From assembly GCA_023391105.1 (NCBI GenBank), contig JAEWBO010000030.1, positions 1-64,000 on the forward strand: a stretch of 64,000 nt of DNA, read 5' to 3'. Position numbers and translations under genes: made by a program. Shown piece by piece: positions 17,717-26,108 of the stretch. The notes below the pieces were generated by a model. The model saw nothing but the letters and a program-made list of their open reading frames with translations, was not told the DNA's origin and made no database searches. Origin of the DNA: Bacillota bacterium (GTDB lineage Bacteria; Bacillota; Clostridia; Christensenellales; SZUA-584). Within the stretch, counting starts at the first letter, position 1. Each line of letters starts with the position of its first letter.

Positions 17717-18604
17717 TTAAATCATTTTCTCTTTTTCAAGCAGTGTTTTGATCTTAACTCTGTTTTCTTCGGGAAGCGGCAGTAACGGCAGACGGGGATC
17801 TCCGCCCTTTAGCCCTGCAAGGTCCATTGCATATTTCACAGCAGCCACACCGCCTGCGCCCGAGACGCCCTTATTCAGCTGCAGAACTCTTTCATTCAGC
17901 GCAAAAGCTTCCTTATACTTTTCTTCGCATATTAGCTTATAAAGATCGTTAACGATGCCTGGGAAAATGTTTGCGAGAGATACGACACCGCCTGAACCAC
18001 CCATAATCACCGTGCTCATAAAGAAGTTTGCTGAGCCGGCCATCACACTGATGATGTCACGGGCGCCGAATAGGAAGCCTTCAATATTGCCGGTTGATGA
18101 GTCCTTAAGACCTACTATATTGGGATTCTTTGCACATTCCTGCACAAGCTTGACGGATAGGGTGGTGCCCCCGCAGAACTGCGGTGCGTTATACAGTAAG
18201 CAAGGTGTGTGCACTGCATTAGCGACATCGTTAAAGTATTTGATGAGCACCGGATCCGTCATTTGTTTCTTAAAATAAGAAGGAGGAAGCAGTGTTAAAA
18301 AATCCGTACCAAGCATTTCAAACTTTTTGGCATATTCAATCGTCTCATAAGTCGATTCAAATATGCATCCAGCCATGACCGACTGGTCTTTTCCCTTGTT
18401 GTCGATAATTGTTTTTAAGACTTTCAGCTTTTCGTCGTTGGTTAGGCTCTTATTCTCACCGTTGGAGCCAAGAGCAAGATAGCCCTGTATACCGGAAGAT
18501 GCGTAAAATGCCATGTTGTGCTCAAGTGCTGCATAATCCACCTCGCCCTCGCTCGTAAACGGTGTTGTAATCGGTGCGAATACACCTTTTAATTTTTCGT
18601 TCAT
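17717..18604 (-). CDS. DHDPS/N-acetylneuraminate lyase family aldolase (copy 1)
   Basis: 295 residues of the DapA-type TIM barrel. The Schiff-base lysine is in IVGLKDSSTG (about residue 162) and the proton-relay tyrosine in LLYNAPQFCGG. Where DapA has GTTGE, this protein has LGSNGEN; GSNGE is known from 4-hydroxy-2-oxoglutarate-aldolase-like members. It is therefore unlikely to be the lysine-pathway DapA, which is at 45613-46494. A 2-keto-3-deoxy sugar-acid or hydroxy-oxo-acid aldolase giving pyruvate is the better inference. The paralogue at 22215-23111 shares the same odd loop. Confidence 0.88.
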   Translation of the reverse strand: MNEKLKGVFAPITTPFTSEGEVDYAALEHNMAFYASSGIQGYLALGSNGENKSLTNDEKLKVLKTIIDNKGKDQSVMAGCIFESTYETIEYAKKFEMLGTDFLTLLPPSYFKKQMTDPVLIKYFNDVANAVHTPCLLYNAPQFCGGTTLSVKLVQECAKNPNIVGLKDSSTGNIEGFLFGARDIISVMAGSANFFMSTVIMGGSGGVVSLANIFPGIVNDLYKLICEEKYKEAFALNERVLQLNKGVSGAGGVAAVKYAMDLAGLKGGDPRLPLLPLPEENRVKIKTLLEKEKMI

Positions 18605-18628
18605 AATTTCCCGTCCTTTCTTAAGGTT

Positions 18629-19969
18629 TTATTTAGCACCCTGAACCGCATTCATGAACCGTCGCTGATAGGAAACGACCTGGCTGGTTGACGCGAATCT
18701 TGCCAGATATCCCGGCTCGGCGGTAATGACCAGACGATCAATCACATCTGCAAATTCAGGTTCTGCTGTCAATTTATCAATGTCCGGATAGTTTTGCGGT
18801 CCTTCCATGCTGCATATAATCAACCGGGTATCCGGGAGATTGTTCTGTTTGAGCATTCTTAAGTTATGTCTCGCCATATCCAGCCCGTCTTCGCCTTCCT
18901 TCTTATCAATGTTGCGGTATTTGAGAAGGTCCTCGGCAAAGTGTTTCACATCGAGCAGATTCTTATCTGACTCATCTTTGGAGAGCATATCGACGTTAAG
19001 CATCAGTGTCCTTAATTCCTCGAGATACTTCTTGTCGCGGGTGATATCAAATATGGCGAGCAGGTTCTTCATCTTTTCAGACTGCATCATCCGATGGCGG
19101 ACAAAAGTATTGATAAAAGCCGGCTTTGCTTGCAGCGCCAGCGCGGTTTGGTATGGTTCAAACATCAGCGTATAGTTGATGCGGTAACCGTGCTCCCTCA
19201 GTCGCAGCGCCAGATTATGGCTTCTAAAGGCATCTTCCGTCATTGGCTCGTCATAGCGGCGGCTGAATTTTTTATCTCCGGTAAGTAACTCGTTTACATT
19301 GCTTCCGTTGACCGGGCCCATATGCGGCACCTTTACAACCAATCTGTACTCGGACAATATCTCTTTAAATTTTTCGCATTCATCAAGTATTTTGTTAAAA
19401 TCCTGTTCAAAAGGGTTGTTGAGCTCTACACTGATATCAACGCCGGGCCCCAATATATTTCCGAGCTCAGTCATGACTTCTTCAAGTGTTTCAAATTTTC
19501 CGCCAACATTGGCTTTTGGATTATTAATAAATAGATCGTATACAATCCCCGGATTGCAGGTCAGATTACCCAGCAGTGCCGAAATAGGAGCCACTTCATA
19601 TGGGTTCGCCGAGTCTGCTGAAAAAATGGTTTTTGTTGCTCTCTTGATGCCATCCCAGTCATAACTGATGTCCCGTACTAAATCGACCAGAAGGACGCCC
19701 TCGTTAGCCAAGTAGCTTTCCACTCGGAAACCTGCAGGGGTTTTCCCTTCGGGCACATCAAATGTTTTGATCACGTCGGCAAAACGACTGGTGACCCCAA
19801 CATATTTCACTGTGTCTTTGAGTGCTTTATACTCTTCAAAGCTGATGACTTTGTTCAGCACCCGTTCAACCAGAGCTTCCTGCCCTCTTACCGCAGGGAT
19901 GCTCAATGATCTAAGCGTAAAGTTGATGCCTGTTTTCCCGTTGCCGTTTTTTGAATAATTGACTGTCAT
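18629..19969 (-). CDS. Divergent, enlarged transaldolase-like protein
   Basis: 446 residues, larger than TalB (about 317) or Fsa (about 220). Residues about 115-295 follow the transaldolase barrel: FSADSANPYEV (catalytic-type Asp119, cf. FLDTAN), GNLTCNPGIV (cf. GVTTNPSLI), VDISVEL (cf. DISLEV), VVKVPHMGPV with probable Schiff-base Lys213, NYTLMFEPYQTAL (cf. N.TL.FS..QA) and FINTFVRHR (cf. SPFVGR). About 110 N-terminal and 150 C-terminal residues have no counterpart I recognise. It starts 14 bases after the split transketolase. A C3 or C2 ketol transfer in a sugar-phosphate pathway is the likely job; substrates unknown. Confidence 0.75.
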   Translation of the reverse strand: MTVNYSKNGNGKTGINFTLRSLSIPAVRGQEALVERVLNKVISFEEYKALKDTVKYVGVTSRFADVIKTFDVPEGKTPAGFRVESYLANEGVLLVDLVRDISYDWDGIKRATKTIFSADSANPYEVAPISALLGNLTCNPGIVYDLFINNPKANVGGKFETLEEVMTELGNILGPGVDISVELNNPFEQDFNKILDECEKFKEILSEYRLVVKVPHMGPVNGSNVNELLTGDKKFSRRYDEPMTEDAFRSHNLALRLREHGYRINYTLMFEPYQTALALQAKPAFINTFVRHRMMQSEKMKNLLAIFDITRDKKYLEELRTLMLNVDMLSKDESDKNLLDVKHFAEDLLKYRNIDKKEGEDGLDMARHNLRMLKQNNLPDTRLIICSMEGPQNYPDIDKLTAEPEFADVIDRLVITAEPGYLARFASTSQVVSYQRRFMNAVQGAK

Positions 19970-19983
19970 AACCTTTTGTTCCT

Positions 19984-20907
19984 TTACAAGTTTTTTATAT
20001 TTTCAGCTATACGTTCACCCGTGAGCCCGTAGTGATCGAGCAGCTCTTTATACGGTCCGGTGTTCTTTGCACCTTCATTGATACCCATGATGATAACCTG
20101 CGGCGCATTCTTGACAGGTGCAAGCATTTCTGCAACTGCGCTGCCAAATCCGCCGACTACCGAATGCTCCTCCACCGTCACAATAGCGCGAACCTTGCTG
20201 GCGTATGCCTTGACCGTCTGTTCATCCAGTGGCCGGATGGTCATAAAGCTGACAACAGCGGCGTCGATGCCATCACCTTTCAATATTTCTGATGCGATCT
20301 GGGCTTCCTCCACCATCGGGCCTGTCGCGAATATTGCAATGTCTTTACCATCTTTCAATATTTCCGCTTTGCCGATTTGCACATGACGTTCTGCAGCCAT
20401 AACCTGACGTGCCTGCCTTGGCATCCGGATAAATACCGGCCCCTTTATGGAGACCGCCAGCCGGAGCGCTTCTCGGACATCATACGCATCACACGGTGAG
20501 AGTATGGTCATATTAGGAATCGTCCGCATCAGTGCAACATCCTCTATAGCCTGATGCGTTGAGCCGAGGGTTGAATACGCTAACCCTCCTCCGCTGCCCA
20601 CCAGCTTCACGTTCATGTTCATGTATCCAATGTCATCCCTCACCTGTTCATACGCCCTCATTGTAATGAACGGTGTGATAACAACAATGATGGGGATCAT
20701 CCCTTGTTTGGCGAGTGCCGCACATATTCCAATCGCATTTTGTTCACTGATGCCAGTCTCCACCGTTCGCTGCGGAAACGCTTTGAAAAAGCTGCTCATA
20801 CCGCCGCCTGACGCTGAATCGCATGAAACACCTACGACATCTTTGTTTTCCCTGCCCAATGCCAGAAGCGCATCGTCAAACGCTTTTCTCGGATCTAACA
20901 CGCTCAT
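19984..20907 (-). CDS. Transketolase, C-terminal (Pyr plus C-domain) subunit
   Basis: 307 residues. The Pyr domain has VETGISEQNAIGICAALA with the conserved Glu that activates the thiamine ring, then VGSGGGLAYSTLGSTHQA and ILSPCDAYDVREALRLA. A C-terminal regulatory-type fold holds VVSFMTIRPLD and VVTVEEHSVVGGFGSAVAE. Its ATG at 20907 overlaps the TGA of the N-terminal subunit gene as ATGA, so the two are translated together as a heteromeric transketolase. Split transketolases are common in archaea, clostridial sugar loci, and the known two-subunit enzymes for apulose phosphate and sulfofructose. Confidence 0.95.
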   Translation of the reverse strand: MSVLDPRKAFDDALLALGRENKDVVGVSCDSASGGGMSSFFKAFPQRTVETGISEQNAIGICAALAKQGMIPIIVVITPFITMRAYEQVRDDIGYMNMNVKLVGSGGGLAYSTLGSTHQAIEDVALMRTIPNMTILSPCDAYDVREALRLAVSIKGPVFIRMPRQARQVMAAERHVQIGKAEILKDGKDIAIFATGPMVEEAQIASEILKGDGIDAAVVSFMTIRPLDEQTVKAYASKVRAIVTVEEHSVVGGFGSAVAEMLAPVKNAPQVIIMGINEGAKNTGPYKELLDHYGLTGERIAENIKNL

Positions 20908-21746
20908 TTTGACCACCTTTTCTCCGACGCTGAGATTTCTGCAAGCGCAATCTGAGCTTCCGCATCGTCGGGATGCCAGTGGTGATATTCGACATTGTTC
21001 TCCATAAAGGAGATGCCACAGCCCTTTCTCGTCTTCGCTATGATCATTGACGGTTTGCCTTTTTCAAACGGCACGCTATTTAGCACGTCATACAACTCCT
21101 TCACATCGTGTCCATTAACTGTTCTGACGCTCCAGCCGAAAGCGCTGTACCTGTCTCCGTAGTCCGACGGCCTGCATATATTTCTGGTGGTGCCGTTAAT
21201 TTGCAGTCCGTTCTCATCGATAATTGCAACCAGGTTATCAAGTTTATTGTGGGCAGCGAAAGCCGCCGCTTCCCAAATCGAGCCCTCTCCTTGTTCTCCA
21301 TCACCCATCAGCACGTATGTCTTGTAATTCATATCTTTCATTCTCGCAGCGACTGCAAAACCACAGCCGAGCGGCAGACCATGACCGAGTGAACCGGTGG
21401 AAAACTCGACGCCAGGTAACTTAGTTGCGTCCGGATGGCCGGGCACGGGAGACCCCAGCTTGTTGTAGGTATCCAGTACCTCTACATTGATTATTCCTTT
21501 TTCTACCAGTGCCGCATAGATTGCCAGGCATTTATGCCCAGCGCTCAGTAAAAATTTATCATTGTTAATATTGTCCGGATCGTTTTTGTCGATATTCATG
21601 ATCCCCAGATATAGCACCGACAGTATATCCGCACAAGAAAGTGCAGGTCCGCCGTGGCCTTCGCCGTTGTTTACGATCGTATTGACAATGTGTTTTCGAA
21701 TGTTGTGCGCGCCCTTTTCTAATACTTCTTGATTAAAAAGCCTCAT
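20904..21746 (-). CDS. Transketolase, N-terminal (TPP-binding) subunit
   Basis: 280 residues from the ATG at 21746 (GGAG upstream; a TTG four codons earlier is less likely). The thiamine pyrophosphate motif is seen as MGDGEQGEGSIWEAAAFA with NLVAIIDENGLQ after it (GDG...N pattern), and substrate/TPP contacts include GHGGPALSCAD and STGSLGHGLPLGCGFA. It forms the active enzyme with the downstream subunit. Its start overlaps the RpiB-type gene by 14 bases. The pairing with an isomerase and a transaldolase-like gene points to a dedicated non-oxidative pentose-phosphate-like module in this locus. Confidence 0.95.
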   Translation of the reverse strand: MRLFNQEVLEKGAHNIRKHIVNTIVNNGEGHGGPALSCADILSVLYLGIMNIDKNDPDNINNDKFLLSAGHKCLAIYAALVEKGIINVEVLDTYNKLGSPVPGHPDATKLPGVEFSTGSLGHGLPLGCGFAVAARMKDMNYKTYVLMGDGEQGEGSIWEAAAFAAHNKLDNLVAIIDENGLQINGTTRNICRPSDYGDRYSAFGWSVRTVNGHDVKELYDVLNSVPFEKGKPSMIIAKTRKGCGISFMENNVEYHHWHPDDAEAQIALAEISASEKRWSK

Positions 21747-22206
21747 GTTGTTCTCCAAATTTAGACTCTATAGCGTAGATTTCCTGTACTTTTTCGTACG
21801 ACCGGCTGCTAGAATCGAACGTTAATCCAAGCCAGAGCTCCACCAACTTTTCAGCAGTCTTGGGGCCGATCACAAGCGCACCCAAACACATGGTATTTGC
21901 ATTGTTGCTAAGTATTGATCGCTCCGTGGAATATACATCATGACAGACAGCCGCATAAGCACCTTCGATCTTATTTGCTGCCAGCGCCATGCCTATTCCC
22001 GTGCCGCATATCAATATGCAGCGCTCGCAGTCACCTTCAGTCATCTCTTTCACAGCATTATAGGCGACACTCGGATAGTTGACTGTCTCTCCCTTTATAA
22101 CGCCAACATCGCAGAATTCATGACCCTTTATGGAAAACACATCAATGATCATTTTTTTCAGATCAATACCCAACTCATCACAACCAATTGAAATCTTCAT
22201 AGCCAT
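21733..22206 (-). CDS. RpiB/LacAB-family sugar-phosphate isomerase
   Basis: 157 residues with the RpiB hallmarks: an N-terminal SIGCDELGIDLKK, the catalytic-Cys motif ILICGTGIGMALAANK (about 67-82), then CHDVYSTERSILSNNANTM (His and Arg of the phosphate site), and GALVIGPKTAEKLVELWLG. It isomerises an aldose phosphate to a ketose phosphate such as ribose-5-P/ribulose-5-P, allose-6-P/allulose-6-P or, in sulfosugar loci, sulfoerythrose. It overlaps the transketolase N-subunit gene, so co-function is likely. Starts possible at 22206 or 22200. Confidence 0.92.
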   Translation of the reverse strand: MAMKISIGCDELGIDLKKMIIDVFSIKGHEFCDVGVIKGETVNYPSVAYNAVKEMTEGDCERCILICGTGIGMALAANKIEGAYAAVCHDVYSTERSILSNNANTMCLGALVIGPKTAEKLVELWLGLTFDSSSRSYEKVQEIYAIESKFGEQHEAF

Positions 22207-22214
22207 CGTTCTCC

Positions 22215-23111
22215 CTAGTGTATAATTCTTTTGATTTCTTCTTTTTGTTCTGTCGTGAGGGAAAGCAGCGGCAGTCTTGGCTCTCCGCCAACATATCCTG
22301 CCAGCTCCATTGCGTACTTGACACCTGCAACACCATATTTCGAAACAGCAGCTGTAAGTGCCAATTGTTCACTTAACGAATCAGCTTCTTTGTATCTGCC
22401 TTCAACGTACAGCTTGTAAAGCTTAATACATCTCTCCGGCCAGTAGATTGCCACGGAAAGCGTCGCGCCCACAGCACCCTGCTGCAGATCCCGGAAACAT
22501 GTCGCCATCCGTCCTGCGTGAAAATAAAACTCTGTGTCTTCGCTGATTTTTGATGTATAGATTGCAATCTCGCTTTTGGACGAGTTTTTCATACCCACAA
22601 TGTTTTCATGCCGACTCAGCACGGATATCGCCTGCGGCGATATATCCACACCTGCCGCGTAATCCGGCGAGTTGTAGATCAGCACCGGTATTGGCGAGGC
22701 ATCAGCAACCTTTTCGTAATACGCGATAAGGTTTTGATCATGCATGTGCTTTCCGAAGTAAAACGGTGTGATCACGCTGGCAATATCGATTCCGTAACCC
22801 GCAATGCTTTTTATAAAATCAACCGTGGCTTTGACCGACTCGCGCCCCACTCCTGCTACAATGGTTCGCTCAGCCTTCTTTGCTTCCATGATCGTTTCCA
22901 CAATCCGGTGCGCTTCCTGGTCTGTAAGCCCGAGATTTTCGCCGTTGCCGCCCAGTATCATATACCCGCCAAGATCAAGCTCGTTGTATTTTTTTATATT
23001 TGACGCCAGCGCGGAGCAGTTTACATTGTCATTGATATAGGGTGTCGTGATGGATGGAAAAATGCCGCTCAGTTTTTGCCTATAGTCTTTTCTGTTTTCG
23101 GATTTTCTCAT
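22215..23111 (-). CDS. DHDPS/N-acetylneuraminate lyase family aldolase (copy 2)
   Basis: 298 residues from the ATG at 23111, which has GAGG at 8-base spacing; an ATG at 23135 would start inside the preceding hairpin region. The Schiff-base Lys is in IVGMKNSSKS and the Tyr in VLIYNSPDYAAG. The pyruvate-binding loop is LGGNGEN instead of GTTGE. It resembles copy 1 (17717-18604) along its length, including the C-terminal VKYAMELAGYVGGEPRLPLL, and is clearly paralogous. It leads the isomerase-transketolase-transaldolase segment. Likely a 2-keto acid aldolase of unknown specificity. Confidence 0.88.
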   Translation of the reverse strand: MRKSENRKDYRQKLSGIFPSITTPYINDNVNCSALASNIKKYNELDLGGYMILGGNGENLGLTDQEAHRIVETIMEAKKAERTIVAGVGRESVKATVDFIKSIAGYGIDIASVITPFYFGKHMHDQNLIAYYEKVADASPIPVLIYNSPDYAAGVDISPQAISVLSRHENIVGMKNSSKSEIAIYTSKISEDTEFYFHAGRMATCFRDLQQGAVGATLSVAIYWPERCIKLYKLYVEGRYKEADSLSEQLALTAAVSKYGVAGVKYAMELAGYVGGEPRLPLLSLTTEQKEEIKRIIH

Positions 23112-23131
23112 GATGTCATCCTCATATACCC

Positions 23132-23186
23132 GCAAAATAAAAACTACAATGCAACTGTCTTGTTCAACTTACAGTTACATTGTAGT
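23132..23186 (-). terminator. Strong terminator/attenuator hairpin inside the sugar locus
   Basis: On the minus strand a 16-bp stem with one mismatch (23171-23186 with 23143-23158) and a 12-base loop is followed by TTTTTATTTT. It sits in the 139-base gap between the permease stop (23251) and the aldolase start (23111), only about 20 bases before the aldolase ribosome-binding site. That leaves no room for a promoter after it, so either partial read-through feeds the downstream genes or the hairpin is a regulated attenuator. Confidence 0.8.
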
Positions 23187-23250
23187 GTTCATACTTTAGC
23201 TTCACAATGGGTCTGGATTCGTATTAAGAGGACATATTTCAGATATGCGG

Positions 23251-24210
23251 TCAGCCTTTGTTTTCGCGCTTAAATATGCTTTTTCTAAAAGCAATCAGTA
23301 TAAGCAGTATCACTGCAATAATGATGGCTCGCATAGAATTAAACACGAACAACCCGTATATGAGACGGGTCAACACGGCGATAATTCCCGCCCCGATACA
23401 AACCCGAAAGAACATTTTCGCGCCGCTGTATAACGATACGCCGCCAATAATAGCCGCCAACAATATCTCGACATCCGCGCCGCCGTCATAAAACCGGGCT
23501 GCAATGGCGCTGTCCGCAAGCACCATCAAGCTCCCAAGCCCAGCCATAAGACCTGCCCCTGTATAGGCATATATCTTAATACGGTGAATATTAAGCCCGC
23601 TCAGCTGAGCCGAGCGTTCGCTTCCTCCTACAGCAAACACCTGCCGTCCTGCCACAGTATAGCGGAATAGCAAGTAACAGCACAACATAATGAACAGTGC
23701 AAAGATCAGCGAAGTCGGGATCACAAAGGCCGAAACTGATTTAAAAAACTCAAATTCCGGACGCGTATCGAATATAATGATATTATTCGTTATCGCACCT
23801 GAAATACCTCGTGCCAAAAGTCCCGTTCCCATCGTCGTGATGATGGGCATTATATCTAGTTTAGAAATAAAAACGCCGTTAATCCATCCCACCAAGCCGC
23901 CTAACACAATTCCGATCAGCACCGCGGGAACCAAACCCATTGTTTGCGTTTCCACCAGATAAAATATGGAACTGGACGACAGTAAGCTGACACTCACTAG
24001 GGACAGGTCAATCCCCCCTGTGACCAACACGATGCTCTCCGCCATGGCAAGTACAGCCACCAATGCGGCGCTCTTCAGCACGCTGACAATAACGGGGTAA
24101 GTAAAAAAGTAGTTGTTGATCATATATGCGCCAATAAGCAGCGCCATAATGAATACAATATTTCCGACGATTTTATATATACTCCAGGGCCTCTCTTTGC
24201 CTTTAATCAT
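23251..24210 (-). CDS. Sugar ABC transporter permease, RbsC type (orphan)
   Basis: A 319-residue polytopic BPD_transp_2 permease: ESIVLVTGGIDLSLVSVSLL is the conserved G-G-IDLS segment and FAVGGSERSAQLSGLNI the cytoplasmic loop. It has no ATPase gene next to it; the nearest binding protein is at 27196-28206. It may use the canonical ATPase at 8625-10151, or one encoded elsewhere. GGAGG precedes its ATG. It is bracketed by two terminator-like hairpins (24251-24285 before it, 23132-23186 after it), so it may be expressed at a level of its own. Confidence 0.92.
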   Translation of the reverse strand: MIKGKERPWSIYKIVGNIVFIMALLIGAYMINNYFFTYPVIVSVLKSAALVAVLAMAESIVLVTGGIDLSLVSVSLLSSSSIFYLVETQTMGLVPAVLIGIVLGGLVGWINGVFISKLDIMPIITTMGTGLLARGISGAITNNIIIFDTRPEFEFFKSVSAFVIPTSLIFALFIMLCCYLLFRYTVAGRQVFAVGGSERSAQLSGLNIHRIKIYAYTGAGLMAGLGSLMVLADSAIAARFYDGGADVEILLAAIIGGVSLYSGAKMFFRVCIGAGIIAVLTRLIYGLFVFNSMRAIIIAVILLILIAFRKSIFKRENKG

Positions 24211-24250
24211 CCAACGCCTCCTGAATGCTTTATCTATTGACCAGACATAT

Positions 24251-24285
24251 AAAAAAGACCGCCGTATTCACGGCAGCCCTTTTTT
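24251..24285 (-). terminator. Terminator between the cyclase and permease genes
   Basis: On the minus strand GGCTGCCGT pairs with ACGGCGGTC (9 bp with two G-U pairs, loop GAAT), followed by TTTTTT. It lies about 90 bases past the cyclase stop and 40 bases before the permease start. T-runs on both sides mean it could act in both directions. It splits the locus into at least two transcripts or sets expression ratios. Confidence 0.8.
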
Positions 24286-24371
24286 GTCCATCGTAAACCA
24301 ATCCTAAGCTGTCCTCATTCATGGCTGCAAATACAGATAGATTATATCATAATCATGCATCAATGAAAGAG

Positions 24372-25007
24372 TTATTCCTCAATCGCATACGCCCGCACCG
24401 GAGAACCGTCAAGCCCTTTGAACTTAAGCGGGACAGCATGCAGTTCCACATACTCCTTCGTGATCTGATCAACGTTTGCCAAGCTTTCTACGATAAAAAT
24501 TTCTCTTTCCAGTAATAGCGTATGGATTTCGGCATGCCTGATCGCATTCACCGAAGGGCTTTCCAGTCCAACCAGACGAATGCCATGCGACGACAGCCAA
24601 GCCACCGCCTCTTCACTGAAACCCGGGAATGATGTAAAGAAATCTTCCTTGCCGAAATGCTTGCCCCATCCCGTCCGTATGATAACCGTATCCACACCAT
24701 CCAGCTTGTTGGAAAAACGATCGAGCTGTTTCCCCGTGATCTCTTCCAACGGCTTTAAAAATGTGAAATCCATCACGTAAGCACGTCCTATAAACCGGTC
24801 GATTTCGACTTGGTCCACTGACTTGCTGTCCTTAATCTTATGTATCGGGACATCAATATGCGTCCCTGTGTGCGTTCCCAATATGACCTGGCTTACAAAA
24901 TAACCATTCTGATAGTGATGGTGAGTCAAAACCCCCACCGCAGGGTCGGCAGGAAACACGGGCATCTGATGTGTAATTGGATGCGATAAGTCGATAACCT
25001 TTTTCAT
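24372..25007 (-). CDS. Cyclase-family metal-dependent hydrolase (kynurenine formamidase-like)
   Basis: 211 residues with the family signature HTGTHIDVPIHK (about 46-57; HxGTHxDxP), which binds a divalent metal, and the opening IDLSHPITHQMPVFPADP. GLESPSVNAIRHAEIH near residue 165 is the second conserved block. The family includes kynurenine formamidase, isatin hydrolase and polyketide cyclases, and members in sugar loci may open lactones or hydrolyse amides. No tryptophan catabolism genes are nearby. The start has GAGGAG and lies 11 bases after the dehydrogenase stop, so the two are cotranscribed. Confidence 0.88.
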   Translation of the reverse strand: MKKVIDLSHPITHQMPVFPADPAVGVLTHHHYQNGYFVSQVILGTHTGTHIDVPIHKIKDSKSVDQVEIDRFIGRAYVMDFTFLKPLEEITGKQLDRFSNKLDGVDTVIIRTGWGKHFGKEDFFTSFPGFSEEAVAWLSSHGIRLVGLESPSVNAIRHAEIHTLLLEREIFIVESLANVDQITKEYVELHAVPLKFKGLDGSPVRAYAIEE

Positions 25008-25018
25008 ATAGGACTCCT

Positions 25019-26065
25019 CTACGGCTTCAGTATGATTTTGCAGGCGTTTTCTCGCCTTTCCACCATCATATCCAGAGCATTTTTAAAATCTTCGTAACTC
25101 TTCATGTCCCTGACATGGGTTATCAGATTTTTAACATCCAGCGTACCGTCCTCCAGCATGCTGATCACATCATCCCAAATATTCGGACTTCCCAGAGAAC
25201 CATATAGCGAAATATCCCTGGTAATGAAAGAATCCCAATCGCAAGTCGGTTTTTTAGCACCGAAGAACCCCACCATGCCGACTTTCCCGCACGGATTAAT
25301 GACCTTCTTGATGTCATCAAAAACCGATATGCCGCCCGAAGTCTCTATGACTGTATCAATCATCTCACCGTTGGTAATTTCACGTACCCGCTCTGTTAGG
25401 TCCTCCTCGCGAACATTGATATAACCGTCCAGACCGTATGCTTTTGCCTTGTCGAGCCTTTCTTTTCTGGTTCCGGACAGCATCACTTTTTTGGGATTGA
25501 ACAGTTTCTTGACGATTTGTGCTGCCTGAAGCCCTATAGGTCCTGGCCCAATGACCAACACATTTTCGTTCGGCTGAATTTGGGACCGTTTCACAGCATA
25601 GTAGGCGACACCAGTCGGTTCGATCATCGCCGCTTCCTCAAACGTTATATTGTCAAACTTATGCAGTGCGGAAACTGGGAATGTGATATACTCGGCAAAG
25701 CCTCCGTCCCGGCTCATCACGCCCGTCTCCGTGCGGTTCACACACATATTCGCTTGGCCTTTCTGACAAAAGCTGCAATGACCACAGCTAACCGTGCATT
25801 CTCCGGAAACCTTGTCACCCACTTTAAAATCGCCGGCATCGGGTCCTACCTCTGTGATGACACCGGACCATTCATGCCCAGGAATCATTGGCAGCTTGCA
25901 AAGTCCATTCTGAATATAAACCATTTCATTGGTAAAAAGCTCATAATCTGTACCGCAAAGACCAATTGCTTTGATTTTAATCACAACCTCGCCAGTCTCA
26001 GGCTTTTTGACGGGTACTTCTTCATAGCGGGCATCATTTGGTCCGTGAATAACTATCGCTTTCAT
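25019..26065 (-). CDS. Zinc-dependent medium-chain alcohol/polyol dehydrogenase
   Basis: 348 residues of the sorbitol/threonine dehydrogenase class. The catalytic zinc ligands are in IGLCGTDYEL and PGHEWSGVI, and the structural zinc cysteines in ECTVSCGHCSFCQKGQANMC, at the usual spacing. The NAD-binding loop is VLVIGPGPIGLQAAQIV (about 168-184). It should oxidise a secondary hydroxyl of a polyol or sugar acid to a ketone. Strong GGAGG. Between the DUF4432 epimerase-like gene and the cyclase, it probably acts early on the imported substrate. Confidence 0.92.
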   Translation of the reverse strand: MKAIVIHGPNDARYEEVPVKKPETGEVVIKIKAIGLCGTDYELFTNEMVYIQNGLCKLPMIPGHEWSGVITEVGPDAGDFKVGDKVSGECTVSCGHCSFCQKGQANMCVNRTETGVMSRDGGFAEYITFPVSALHKFDNITFEEAAMIEPTGVAYYAVKRSQIQPNENVLVIGPGPIGLQAAQIVKKLFNPKKVMLSGTRKERLDKAKAYGLDGYINVREEDLTERVREITNGEMIDTVIETSGGISVFDDIKKVINPCGKVGMVGFFGAKKPTCDWDSFITRDISLYGSLGSPNIWDDVISMLEDGTLDVKNLITHVRDMKSYEDFKNALDMMVERRENACKIILKP

Positions 26066-26108
26066 GGCAGAAAATCCTCCATCGTTTATATTTTTTTGTT
26101 ATAAATGC

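Noticed and set aside
17717..18604. Assigning the sugar-locus DHDPS-family genes as dapA
   Set aside because: Their pyruvate loop is GSNGE/GGNGE rather than GTTGE and a proper dapA lies in the riboswitch operon.
19984..21746. Transketolase gene broken by a frameshift
   Set aside because: The two halves overlap as ATGA, the second has its own ribosome-binding site, and two-subunit transketolases are well known.
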